Shown here: positions 25,140 through 34,239 of the stretch, piece by piece | Position numbering within the stretch: position 1 is the stretch's first letter | How the letters are laid out: the number at the start of each line of letters is the position of its first letter | NCBI RefSeq assembly: GCF_009882935.1 | Contig: NZ_WTVA01000015.1 | Coordinates: forward strand, 124,001 to 188,000 | Direction: 5' to 3' | Length of the DNA stretch: 64,000 nucleotides | Source of the DNA: Sneathiella chungangensis | GTDB taxonomy: Bacteria > Pseudomonadota > Alphaproteobacteria > Sneathiellales > Sneathiellaceae | The notes under the pieces: model-generated | Seen by the model: only the letters and a program-made list of their open reading frames with translations | Databases searched by the model: none | What the model was told of the DNA's origin: nothing | Position numbers and translations under genes: made by a program

Positions 25140-26020
25140 GCCTCCGGTATTGCCTCGGCTTTCGTACTTTTCTTCGCGGTTCTGAGGTTAATGATCGCAA
25201 CCCCGACAAGCGTTATAGTGCCGCCGATCACGAACCGGAGCGTTATCGGTTCGGAAAACAGGATAACACCGAACGCGATGCCGAATATGGGCGCCAGAAG
25301 CCCAAAGGGCGTCAGCACAGAAATCGGATATCGCTGCAAAAGATAATACCAGCCTCCATGCGCGATGATGGTCGTCACGATAACGACGAAGGCAAGCGCG
25401 CCGGCGGCTTCCCAGCCGATGTTGGCGAGCGCTGCCGCCTGCCCGGTTTCCATGGTGAACGAGATGAGCAACAGGGGGAGCGCGGAAATCGCGCCTATCC
25501 AGGCCTGCATTGTCATCGTCCGGACATTCTGGATCTGCCGCATGAGGATGAGGCCAACCGACATAAATAACGCCGCGACCGTTACCAGCGCAACGCCCTC
25601 CAGCTGGTCGAAGATGACCGGATCAAAACCGAGAAACATCACGCCGCCGAATGCCATAATTATCCCGAGGACACGCTTCCAGCCAATGGATTCCTTCAGC
25701 ACGACAACCGCCATGATGACCGAAAACGGTGCGATGAGCTGGCTCGTGATTGCGACCGCCGTGACACCGCCGGCGGCATAAATCCCAAGATAGAGGAAAG
25801 TGAAATGAAATACGCCAACGGTGAGGGCTATCCAGAAGACCGCCTTCATCCGCCCCTTGACAATCCGCAGGAAGGGCGACAGCAGAAGTGCCACCAGAAG
25901 AAACCGCAGCGCGGTGAAGAAAAGCGGCGGAAAATGATCGAGCCCGACCTTCGACGCCACGAAGGAAAACCCCCAGATCGCGCTCACCACAAGGGCTAGA
26001 AAAAGGTGCGGAAAAGACAT
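25136..26020 (-). CDS. EamA/DMT-superfamily transporter
   Basis: 294-residue inner-membrane protein with ten hydrophobic helices in two EamA repeats; IWGFSFVASKVGLDHFPPLFF at the N-terminus and HGGWYYLLQRYPISVLTPFGLLAPIFG in the second half are typical of YdcZ/RhaT-type exporters. It faces the MarR gene, with a 4-base overlap of stop codons. Substrate is unknown; amino-acid or metabolite export is the usual role. Confidence 0.87.
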   Translation of the reverse strand: MSFPHLFLALVVSAIWGFSFVASKVGLDHFPPLFFTALRFLLVALLLSPFLRIVKGRMKAVFWIALTVGVFHFTFLYLGIYAAGGVTAVAITSQLIAPFSVIMAVVVLKESIGWKRVLGIIMAFGGVMFLGFDPVIFDQLEGVALVTVAALFMSVGLILMRQIQNVRTMTMQAWIGAISALPLLLISFTMETGQAAALANIGWEAAGALAFVVIVTTIIAHGGWYYLLQRYPISVLTPFGLLAPIFGIAFGVILFSEPITLRFVIGGTITLVGVAIINLRTAKKSTKAEAIPEA

Positions 26021-26239
26021 ATGACGGGCTTTCTGACCTCACGCCGGATCCGCATGACGACGCGACGGGTAATAGAATTGGACAGGAACCGCTACGGAAT
26101 AAATAATGGAAAGTCCATGGAAAAGCGCCGGAACGGAATTGCTTTAACTATTTCAGCATCGGACCTGCAATGCAATTGCGAAGTTGAAAATCAGCTTTGC
26201 GGGGTTAAATTATCGCTGTGGTCGGCGGAAGGAAAGTAG

Positions 26240-27244
26240 ATGGATTCGGTAACACAGTTTCTTCTGGGCGCAAGTATTTCCGGCGCCATCCTCGGTCCGC
26301 GCATCGGCGCGAAATCACTGCTAATTGGCGGCCTTGTGGCAACCCTCCCGGATCTCGACAGCTTCATCCCCCTCGATAACGACATCGATAACATGACCTA
26401 TCACCGGGGCTTCAGCCATTCGGTCATTGTCCAGACAATTGTCGCGCCGGTTATCGCGCTGGCAATCGGAAAGCTGGTGCCGTCGACATGGTCGCATAGA
26501 AAGCTGCTTTTCCTGACGGTCTGGCTTGCGTTGATCACGCACAGCCTACTCGATTCGCTCACGACCTATGGAACGCAGATATTCTGGCCGCTGGAAGTGG
26601 GACCGCCGGTCGCGCTGCCGGCGGTGTTTATCATCGATCCTGTGTATACCCTGATCCTTTTCAGCGGAATCGCGACGGTATTCTTCGCGCGAAAGCGGCC
26701 GGGCGGCGGGTTCCGGGTCAATAGAATCATGCTTGCGCTCAGTTGTGCCTATCTCGCCGCCGGACTGGTCGGCAATACAGTTATCTCCAGCCGCGCGAGT
26801 GCCGATCCGGCCTTTCGTGACATGCGTCTTCACGTTCAGCCAACGGCTTTCAATCTGTTGATCTGGCAGGTGACCGGCGTATCCGATGACCGGCTCGCGA
26901 CCGGGTTGATGAGCCTGACCAATAGCTGTGGCGTCCGCCAGCTTGTTACCGCGGAGCGGCGCAAAGCCCCGCGCGGCCTGAATGAAATCCCGCCATCCGT
27001 CAAACGCCTCGAATGGTTTACCAACGGATTTTTCTCCTACGGTGAGAAGGACGGCGCACAGACCATCACGGATCTTCGTATCGGCTTTTATCCAAGCTAT
27101 GCCTTCTCGTTCAAAATCGCCGAGGATTCGAGTGGCAGGGCCATCCCGATCGCGCCGGAACGCATACGAATATCCTACGAACAACGGGCGGGGGACCTTT
27201 TCGAGAAAATGGCCGATACACTGGAAGGATGCGGCGGAAGTTAG
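26240..27244 (+). CDS. YdjM-like membrane-bound metal-dependent hydrolase
   Basis: 334 residues. The N-terminal half matches the YdjM/DUF457 group: TQFLLGASISGAILG, LPDLDSF, then YHRGFSHSVIVQ with histidines and aspartates likely to bind metal, and several hydrophobic helices up to about residue 190. The C-terminal part (190-334) is soluble and unrecognised. A good ribosome site, GGAAGGAAAGTAG, precedes the ATG. Relatives are thought to hydrolyse phospholipid-like substrates, but this is not established. Confidence 0.82.
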   Translation: MDSVTQFLLGASISGAILGPRIGAKSLLIGGLVATLPDLDSFIPLDNDIDNMTYHRGFSHSVIVQTIVAPVIALAIGKLVPSTWSHRKLLFLTVWLALITHSLLDSLTTYGTQIFWPLEVGPPVALPAVFIIDPVYTLILFSGIATVFFARKRPGGGFRVNRIMLALSCAYLAAGLVGNTVISSRASADPAFRDMRLHVQPTAFNLLIWQVTGVSDDRLATGLMSLTNSCGVRQLVTAERRKAPRGLNEIPPSVKRLEWFTNGFFSYGEKDGAQTITDLRIGFYPSYAFSFKIAEDSSGRAIPIAPERIRISYEQRAGDLFEKMADTLEGCGGS

Positions 27245-27424
27245 AGGGTTTCGTTCGGCTGTTCCGGAATATCCGACGCGCTTATTCGCAATTCTTTTTT
27301 TAAGCCTGGTCTGAAAAATAAAGCTGGCGAAGCTCGGCCGCGATAGATACTCTTGATCGGGAATTCCAGTTTCCCGGGACAGGCCACCCATTTTTGGCGC
27401 TATCAGCACAATTCGGATATCGCG

Positions 27425-28126
27425 ATGTTTTCAATACTTTCACTTGGGTTTTTAATTGGCATACGCCATGCCCTTGAAGCGGATCATGTGGCGGCGGTTG
27501 CCAGCCTCGCGACCGGCAGCAAGAGTGTGAAAGAGACGATCTTTCATGGCGCACTCTGGGGGTTCGGTCATACAATCACGCTGCTTGCCATTGGGTCGTT
27601 TGTCATCGTGATGAGCAGTACCGTGCCGGAAACGCTCGCTCACTGGCTCGAATTTACTGTTGGCATGATGCTGGTTCTGCTTGGCGCCGACGTGATCCGC
27701 CGGATGGTCCGCGATCGCATTCATTTCCATTTCCACCAGCATGGTCCGGCCAGCCGCCCGCATCTCCATGCGCATTCCCATCGGGGCGAAGGACGTCATG
27801 AGCTGTCCGCCCATAAGCACCGGCATGGAAAAGGGATGTCCGCGCGGGTGCTTGCCGTCGGCATCATGCATGGCCTGGCCGGTTCCGCCGCGCTGGTTCT
27901 GCTGGTCGCCGGCACGATCGAGAATACGTTCACCGGTATTCTCTATATTGTTCTGTTCGGTTTCGGCTCTGTCGTCGGAATGGCGGCGCTCTCGGCGGTT
28001 ATCGCCATCCCCTTGCGCTATTCGGCCACGTCGATGACCTGGGCGTACAACGGATTGCAGGCGGTTGTTGGCACTGCCACCATGTCTCTCGGCGTCTACA
28101 CCATGTATAGCCTTGGCTTCGCCTGA
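27425..28126 (+). CDS. Nickel/cobalt transporter-like protein (UreH/NixA type)
   Basis: 233-residue membrane protein with the RHALEADHVAAV motif (HX4DH, residues about 12-23), the hallmark of NiCoT and UreH-type nickel/cobalt carriers. A histidine-rich cytoplasmic loop follows at about residues 98-138 (HFHFHQH, HLHAHSH, HKHRH), probably metal-binding. The ATG at 27425 is used; the longer ORF starts with TTG at 27353. No urease or hydrogenase gene is in the window, so cobalt for cobalamin (cobT at 13026) is one possible use. Confidence 0.82.
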   Translation: MFSILSLGFLIGIRHALEADHVAAVASLATGSKSVKETIFHGALWGFGHTITLLAIGSFVIVMSSTVPETLAHWLEFTVGMMLVLLGADVIRRMVRDRIHFHFHQHGPASRPHLHAHSHRGEGRHELSAHKHRHGKGMSARVLAVGIMHGLAGSAALVLLVAGTIENTFTGILYIVLFGFGSVVGMAALSAVIAIPLRYSATSMTWAYNGLQAVVGTATMSLGVYTMYSLGFA

Positions 28127-29039
28127 AAACAGCACCGGCAGCGACGCGGCGCCGCTTTCAACCGTTCTTCTGCCGCATCTTGCCCTGCTTTTGTCGGTGG
28201 TGGCACTCGGGCTTTCGTTCGTAGGCATTCGCGCCATCATGGCGGATGAGGACGCCGCCGCTTCGCTCGGATTTCTCCGCTACGGCATTGCCACCCTGCT
28301 GCTGCTGCCCTTCCTCTGGCGGCGGAGAGTTATCATGCCGCCGCTCAGGATCATTGCCATGGTGGCCCTGCTTGGCATCCTTCAGTTTGGCCTTTTCCAT
28401 TTATTCGTGAACACCGCCCTCGAAGACATACCGGCCTCCCGCGGCGCGGTGATTTTTGCGTTGATCCCAATCATGACCATGCTGATTGCCGCCCTCGCCG
28501 GACGCGATACACTGACCGGGATCAAGCTTTTCGCGGCCTTCCTGTCAATTATCGGCGTCTCCCTTGCCATTGGCGAGAAGGCCTTCGCATCGGAGGCCAC
28601 GGCAACCGGCTGGACGGGAGAACTCCTCTTCTTCATGGCCGTCTGTTGCGGCGCCACCTATAACGCCTTTTCAAGCCGCCTGATGCAAAACCGGTCTGTC
28701 CTGCTGCTGACGATCATCGGCATGAGCGCCGGCACCTTGGTGATTTTTCCCGTCGCCTATGGCGAGGGAATTGCGGAGGTCATTTTGCATTACGATCTGC
28801 GGGACTGGCTCTGGATCGCATATCTTGCCGGTCCCGCCGCCGCGTTCAGCCTTTTCCTGTTTAACTGGGGCCTGCAACAGCTGTCCCCGTCTCAGGCGGC
28901 GATCTATGTTCCGATCGCGCCGATCATGGCCGCGGCGTTCGGCGCCCTCATTCTCGGAGAACATCTCTCGAACCTGTTCCTTGTCGGCCTCGCCTGCGCC
29001 GTCGCCGGACCGGTGATTATGAACTGGCGTCGCCGATGA
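28113..29039 (+). CDS. EamA/DMT-superfamily transporter
   Basis: About 308 residues, ten hydrophobic helices in two halves, EamA type ([21 protein letters not shown]-like first half, and a second half ending [21 protein letters not shown]). The start is uncertain: the TTG at 28113 gives normal length and overlaps the nickel/cobalt transporter gene by 14 bases; the frame is open further upstream. Expression is probably coupled to that gene. Substrate unknown. Confidence 0.78.
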   Translation: MASPENSTGSDAAPLSTVLLPHLALLLSVVALGLSFVGIRAIMADEDAAASLGFLRYGIATLLLLPFLWRRRVIMPPLRIIAMVALLGILQFGLFHLFVNTALEDIPASRGAVIFALIPIMTMLIAALAGRDTLTGIKLFAAFLSIIGVSLAIGEKAFASEATATGWTGELLFFMAVCCGATYNAFSSRLMQNRSVLLLTIIGMSAGTLVIFPVAYGEGIAEVILHYDLRDWLWIAYLAGPAAAFSLFLFNWGLQQLSPSQAAIYVPIAPIMAAAFGALILGEHLSNLFLVGLACAVAGPVIMNWRRR

Positions 29040-29115
29040 TCGGCGCAGTATCGTAAACGTGACTACACAGGCGACCTTCCCGCCGATAAGATCGGCCAAA
29101 AGGATGAGAGGGAAA

Positions 29116-30354
29116 ATGACGGAAATCTGCAAGTTTTTGAAGACAGGCATAATGCTGTCGCTGCTGGTCCTGCTGGGCGGCACGGCGGCGATCGCGGCGG
29201 AACCGGTTTCTGTTGGACCGCGCCCGCTTTACCTGATTGACGACATGGACGACGGCGACCTCAAGGAACAGCTTCTCCAATGCCGGGGAATGACGGCAAA
29301 ATCAGCGGATTTCTCGATAGGTCATCGGGGCGCCTCCCTGCAGTTTCCCGAACATACGAAGGAGGGATATCTTGCGGCCGCGCGGATGGGCGCAGGCATA
29401 ATCGAATGCGACGTGACCTTCACCAAGGACAAGGAACTCGTCTGCCGCCATTCGCAATGCGATCTGCATCAAACGACGGATATTCTAAGCCGCCCGGAAC
29501 TCGCCGCGAAATGCTCTGTTCCCTTCTCCCCGGCGAGCGAGAATGGCGGAAAACCGAATGTGAAATGCTGCGCCTCCGATCTCACTCTTGCCGAATTCAG
29601 GACATTGCGCGGAAAGATGGATGGGGCGAACAGCAAGGCCGAAACGATCGCCGACTATCTGAAGGGCACGCCGGAATGGCGCACAGATCTTTATGCGACG
29701 AAAGCAACCCTGATGACCCATCGGGAGAGCATCGCCCTTATCGACAGTCTTGGCCTTAAATTTACGCCGGAGCTTAAATCCGTTGATGTTTCAATGCCTT
29801 ACGAAGGCTATAGCCAGGGCGACTATGCAAAGGCCCTGATCGCGGATTACAAGGCTGCGGGCATTGATCCGGCCCGCGTCTTTCCGCAATCCTTCAACCT
29901 TGATGACGTCCTTTACTGGATCGAGAAGGAGCCGGAGTTCGGCGCGCAGGCCGTGTTCCTGGATGGGCGGTATCGCGGCAACCGCCTGAACCCGGACGAT
30001 CGGGCAAGCTTCTCACCCAGCATGCAGGAGCTTGCCGATAAGGGTGTGAACTATATCGCGCCGCCGATCTGGATGCTTCTATCGTTGGATGAGAGCGGTA
30101 AAATAATTCCCTCCGCCTATGCGCGGGAGGCAAAAAAGGCGGGCCTTAAAATCATCACCTGGACGCTGGAGCGGTCGGGCCCCCTCGATGAGGGCGGCGG
30201 CTGGTATTATCGCAGCGTCCAGGACGCCATCAATAACGATGGCGATGTCATGACAGTCCTTGACGTTCTGGCGAAAGAGGTTGGTGTCGTCGGCGTCTTT
30301 TCCGACTGGCCGGCGACGACAACCTACTATGCCAACTGCATGGGACTGAACTAG
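29116..30354 (+). CDS. Glycerophosphodiester phosphodiesterase, exported
   Basis: 412 residues with a signal peptide (basic MTEICKFLK, hydrophobic [17 protein letters not shown]). The GDPD fold shows [20 protein letters not shown] with His70, then [22 protein letters not shown] holding the catalytic acid residues and second histidine. It probably cleaves glycerophosphodiesters from phospholipids in the periplasm, giving glycerol 3-phosphate. The ATG at 29116 has GAGAGGGAAA upstream. Its stop is 2 bases from the putA stop on the other strand. Confidence 0.9.
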   Translation: MTEICKFLKTGIMLSLLVLLGGTAAIAAEPVSVGPRPLYLIDDMDDGDLKEQLLQCRGMTAKSADFSIGHRGASLQFPEHTKEGYLAAARMGAGIIECDVTFTKDKELVCRHSQCDLHQTTDILSRPELAAKCSVPFSPASENGGKPNVKCCASDLTLAEFRTLRGKMDGANSKAETIADYLKGTPEWRTDLYATKATLMTHRESIALIDSLGLKFTPELKSVDVSMPYEGYSQGDYAKALIADYKAAGIDPARVFPQSFNLDDVLYWIEKEPEFGAQAVFLDGRYRGNRLNPDDRASFSPSMQELADKGVNYIAPPIWMLLSLDESGKIIPSAYAREAKKAGLKIITWTLERSGPLDEGGGWYYRSVQDAINNDGDVMTVLDVLAKEVGVVGVFSDWPATTTYYANCMGLN

Positions 30355-30356
30355 CC

Positions 30357-33300
30357 TTACGCCTCGTTTGCGGCGAGGAGCTTGGTATTGCCGCCTGACG
30401 CGGTCGTATCGATACAGAGCGCCCTCTCGCAGACGAAATCCTCCCAACTCTCCGCCCCCACAATCAGCGGAAGGATCGCGCCGTCGCGCGCCGCAAGGGC
30501 GCGGCGGTAGGCGGCAAGATCATAGGCACCCGGCGTCACCGCCAACCCGGCCAGGGACGGAAGCGCCGTCACGAGCCCCGGTGACAATGGCGCGTCGCAT
30601 TTCGCGACAAGGCCCTTTAGGCGCTTGTCGGTGCTAAAGGCGCTGATCAAGGCGTCCAATTCCTTTGGTGCATCCGCCAGCAGTACCGCGTTTCCGGTCA
30701 GCAAGGCCGTCGCCGCCAAAGACGCCGCCCCATCTCCGGCGCATAAAATGACGCCCCGGCCATGGAGGCTGAGCCGGTTGCTCTCGCCCGTCGGGCCGGT
30801 AAGGTTTTTCGGCTGCGGGCTATAATCGGCCATTTCGCGCAGAACATCGGCAACCGCCGACGCAACCTCCTTATCCGCCAGCGCGGCAAATTTCTCGAGA
30901 ACTTCCCGGCGGTCCTCCCGGCGATCCCAGATGGCCTGCGCCTGTTGCGCAAGGGAAATCAACCGGAACGTTTCACGTGAAACAGTAACTTCACCCCTGG
31001 ATTGTGGATCACTTATGGCGGAAGACGACGGCGCGCCTATTCGTTTCATAAACCGGTGAAGGTACAACGGGCCGCCCGCCTTCGGGCCCGTTCCGGAAAG
31101 CCCCTCCCCGCCAAATGGCTGCACACCGACGACGGCGCCGATCTGGTTGCGGTTGACATAGAGGTTCCCCACATGCGCCCGGTCGCACACATCCTGCACA
31201 CGGGTATCAACGCGGGTATGCAGGCCGAGCGTCAGGCCATAGCCGGTCCTGTTGATATCCTCGACGACCTTGTTGACGTCCTCCGCCTTGAAGGTTGCGA
31301 CATGCAGGACGGGGCCGAACACCTCCCGTTCCAGCGCGCTGATGTCCGCGATCCGATAGGCGGCCGGCGCGACAAAGCACCCGTCTTTCGTAGGAGTGGG
31401 AAGTGCCAGTTTCTTGATCAGTTGTCCGGATTTCTCCAACGTGGCGCAATGCGTCTCGATCATCGATTTCGCATCGGCGTCGATTACCGGACCGAAGTCG
31501 ACAGAGATATCCCAGGGATTGCCTATTTTAAGTTCCGCCATGGCGCCTTCCAGCATATGGATGACCTTATCGGCGACGTCCTCCTGAACATAGAGAACAC
31601 GAAGGGCCGAGCATCGCTGGCCCGCGGACTGGAAGGCGGAGGCGATAATATCCCGCACCGCCTGTTCGGGCAGCGCGCTCGAATCCACGATCATCGCATT
31701 GAGGCCGCCGGTTTCCGCAATGAGAGGGGCTTCGGGATCGGCATTCTCCGCCATCGCCCGGGCAATCCGCTGCGCTGTCTCCGTCGATCCCGTAAAGCAG
31801 ACGCCCTTGATCTCCGGTTGCGAGACAAGCGCCGCCCCGACAATCGCGCCATCGCCCGGCAGAAGCTGAAGAACATTCGCCGGCACCCCGGCCTCCTGCA
31901 TCAGCGCGACCGCGCGCGCGGCAATCAGCGGCGTCTGCTCCGCCGGTTTGGCAATAACCGTATTCCCGGCGACGAGTGCCGCAACGATCTGCCCGGTAAA
32001 AATCGCCAGCGGAAAATTCCATGGTGATATGCAGACAAACAGTCCACGCGCCTCACGCCCGCCATTTGCCTTATCCTCCCGCATGCGCACTGCATAATAG
32101 CGGCAGAAATCTGCGGCCTCGCGCACTTCGGATATGCCGTCCATCAACGACTTTCCAGCCTCCCGGGAGAGCAGCGCCATGAGCTCGACACGGTTTTCCT
32201 CATAAAGATCAGCAATCTTCTCCAGGATATCCGCGCGGGTGTCGGCCGCCGTGTTGCGCCAGGCCGGCGCGGCGGAACTTGCAACGGCAATGGCTTCGCG
32301 GACGTCTTCCACCGTCGCGTCGATGCATTTTCCGACGATATCCGCCCGGTTGGATGGATTGCGCACCTCATGCCCGTCGCCCGGCTTCGTCCTGCCATCG
32401 ATAACCGGGGCGGCCTGCCATGAGGCCGCCTTGAAGGCGTTTCTCGCCGCGTCAAAATCGTCGAGAACCGACGGATTCGCGAAATTGATCCCGGCCGAGT
32501 TTTTCCGTGCGGCGCCGTACAGGGCCCGCGGGCTCGGGATTTTATCGTTCGCAATCGTTGGATACCCGAGGATCGTCGCGACTGGATCGCGCACCACCTG
32601 CCGGGGCGGCACCTTTTCGTCGAGAACCTGATTGACGAAGGAACTGTTGGCGCCATTTTCCAAAAGCCGTCGCACAAGATAGGCAAGCAGGTCTTCATGC
32701 ACGCCGACGGGCGCGTAAATCCGGCAGCGGTTGCCGTTCTTCTTCATGACAAGGTCATGCAGCCCCTCCCCCATGCCATGGAGGCGCTGAAATTCGAAAT
32801 TCTCAACCCCGTCCGCCATGTCCAGAATGGCCGCAATGGAATGGGCATTGTGGGTGGCGAACTGCGGATAGAGCCGGTCCGTCATCGCAAGCAGTTTTTT
32901 CGCGCAGGCCAGATAGCTGACATCCGTCGCCGCCTTGCGGGTGAAAACCGGATATCCTTCGTACCCCATCACCTGGGCGAGCTTTATTTCCGTATCCCAG
33001 TAGGCGCCCTTCACGAGCCGCACCATAATCTTCCGGTCAAGCCGCTTCGACAGCGCATGGAGCCAGTCGATGACATATGCGGCGCGCGGGCCATAGGCCT
33101 GCACGACCACGCCGAACCCGTCCCAGCCCTTGAGGTCGGGGCTCGCCAGCACGGCCTCGATGATATCCAGCGAAAGATCGAGACGGTCCGCCTCCTCCGC
33201 GTCGATATTGAATCCCATATTGGCATTCTTGGCCTGAAAAACGAGGGATGAGAGGCGCGGGACAAGTTCATCGAGGACGCGTTTCCTCTGTGTATATTCA

Positions 33301-34058
33301 TAGCGCGGATGCAGGGCGGAGAGCTTTACCGAAATTCCGGGGTTGGACCGGATATCGGCGTTTCGGCTATGTTCCGAAATGCTGGAAATCGCTTTCGAGT
33401 AGGCCATGAAGTACCGCTGCGCGTCCTCTGCGGTGCGCGCCGCCTCCCCCAGCATATCGTAGGAGTAGGTGTAGCCCTTCTTCTCCATGCCGCTGGCGCG
33501 GGTCATTGCTTCCCCGATGTTCCGGCCAAGCACGAACTGGTGCCCGAGAATTTTCATCGACTGGGCGACTGCCGTGCGAATAACCGGCTCCCCCACCCGT
33601 TTGACCAGCTTGCGAAGCTGCCCGACGACATCGAGCGTCCCCTCGCCGAGCGGATGCACGACCTTGCCCGTCAGCATCAGACCCCAGGTCGAGGCATTTA
33701 CCAGCGGCGAGGCGGAGTGGCCGAGATGCTTGCTCCAGTCCGCCGGGGCGATCTTGTCACTGATCAGGGCGTCCATGGTTATCTCATCGGGAACGCGCAG
33801 AAGCGCTTCGGCAAGACACATCAGCGCGACGCCCTCCTCCGTGGAAAGGCCATACTCACCGAGAAAGGTTTCCATGACACCGGGACTATCCGCGCGCCGC
33901 AATTCCTCGACGAGTCCGGCGGCCGTGTCGACGATCCGCTCCCGCGCTGCATCGGGCAAGTCCAGATCATCGATAAGCCGGCGAACCGCTGCCGCCTCGT
34001 CCGTGAGATAATGCGCGCGGATTTCAGCGCGAAGTCGCTGGAGATGTTTTACGGGCAT
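30357..34058 (-). CDS. putA: Bifunctional proline dehydrogenase / glutamate-semialdehyde dehydrogenase
   Basis: 1233 residues. Oxidises proline to pyrroline-5-carboxylate (FAD-dependent N-terminal half) and then the semialdehyde to glutamate (NAD-dependent C-terminal half), with channelling. The PRODH barrel includes RLVKGAYWDTEIKLAQ near residue 345. The aldehyde dehydrogenase part includes FTGSTETAQ, Glu near 783 in AETGGLN and Cys near 818 in GQRCSALRV. No ribbon-helix-helix is present at the N-terminus, so this is a non-regulatory type; the length fits long-form PutA with a C-terminal extension. Phased A-tracts lie upstream (34146-34187). Confidence 0.96.
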   Translation of the reverse strand: MPVKHLQRLRAEIRAHYLTDEAAAVRRLIDDLDLPDAARERIVDTAAGLVEELRRADSPGVMETFLGEYGLSTEEGVALMCLAEALLRVPDEITMDALISDKIAPADWSKHLGHSASPLVNASTWGLMLTGKVVHPLGEGTLDVVGQLRKLVKRVGEPVIRTAVAQSMKILGHQFVLGRNIGEAMTRASGMEKKGYTYSYDMLGEAARTAEDAQRYFMAYSKAISSISEHSRNADIRSNPGISVKLSALHPRYEYTQRKRVLDELVPRLSSLVFQAKNANMGFNIDAEEADRLDLSLDIIEAVLASPDLKGWDGFGVVVQAYGPRAAYVIDWLHALSKRLDRKIMVRLVKGAYWDTEIKLAQVMGYEGYPVFTRKAATDVSYLACAKKLLAMTDRLYPQFATHNAHSIAAILDMADGVENFEFQRLHGMGEGLHDLVMKKNGNRCRIYAPVGVHEDLLAYLVRRLLENGANSSFVNQVLDEKVPPRQVVRDPVATILGYPTIANDKIPSPRALYGAARKNSAGINFANPSVLDDFDAARNAFKAASWQAAPVIDGRTKPGDGHEVRNPSNRADIVGKCIDATVEDVREAIAVASSAAPAWRNTAADTRADILEKIADLYEENRVELMALLSREAGKSLMDGISEVREAADFCRYYAVRMREDKANGGREARGLFVCISPWNFPLAIFTGQIVAALVAGNTVIAKPAEQTPLIAARAVALMQEAGVPANVLQLLPGDGAIVGAALVSQPEIKGVCFTGSTETAQRIARAMAENADPEAPLIAETGGLNAMIVDSSALPEQAVRDIIASAFQSAGQRCSALRVLYVQEDVADKVIHMLEGAMAELKIGNPWDISVDFGPVIDADAKSMIETHCATLEKSGQLIKKLALPTPTKDGCFVAPAAYRIADISALEREVFGPVLHVATFKAEDVNKVVEDINRTGYGLTLGLHTRVDTRVQDVCDRAHVGNLYVNRNQIGAVVGVQPFGGEGLSGTGPKAGGPLYLHRFMKRIGAPSSSAISDPQSRGEVTVSRETFRLISLAQQAQAIWDRREDRREVLEKFAALADKEVASAVADVLREMADYSPQPKNLTGPTGESNRLSLHGRGVILCAGDGAASLAATALLTGNAVLLADAPKELDALISAFSTDKRLKGLVAKCDAPLSPGLVTALPSLAGLAVTPGAYDLAAYRRALAARDGAILPLIVGAESWEDFVCERALCIDTTASGGNTKLLAANEA

Positions 34059-34145
34059 TGCACGCGTCGTCCTTGAAATAGAGTGAGCACCAAACCTCGC
34101 ACATAATACTATTCATCGCGAAGGCAATGTGACCAAACTATTACC

Positions 34146-34187
34146 AAAAACTATCCTAAAATCCGCAAAATTGCCCTGAAAATTGCC
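34146..34187. promoter_or_regulatory. Phased A-tracts upstream of putA
   Basis: Runs AAAAA (34146-34150) and AAAA (34158-34161, 34167-34170, 34179-34182) have centres 9-12 bases apart, near one helical turn, and the last two lie in repeated AAAATTGCC. Such phasing bends DNA and is typical of Lrp-type regulator targets. It lies 88-130 bases before the putA start. Confidence 0.4.
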
Positions 34188-34239
34188 AAATAGCCTATCA
34201 ATTAGCGAATTGGCAGGTGATCGGACCGTTTGAATTCCA

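Noticed and set aside
26006-26239. A 77-residue open frame filling the EamA/YdjM-like gap
   Set aside because: It begins inside the opposite-strand EamA gene, has no recognisable domain and no convincing ribosome site. The gap is better read as a divergent promoter region in which I see no clear motif.
27245-27424. Possible cobalamin or NiCo riboswitch before the nickel/cobalt carrier
   Set aside because: No recognisable conserved box was found. A CGGGAA/TTCCCG hairpin at 27358-27376 is too small, and a T7 run at 27295-27301 has only a weak preceding stem.
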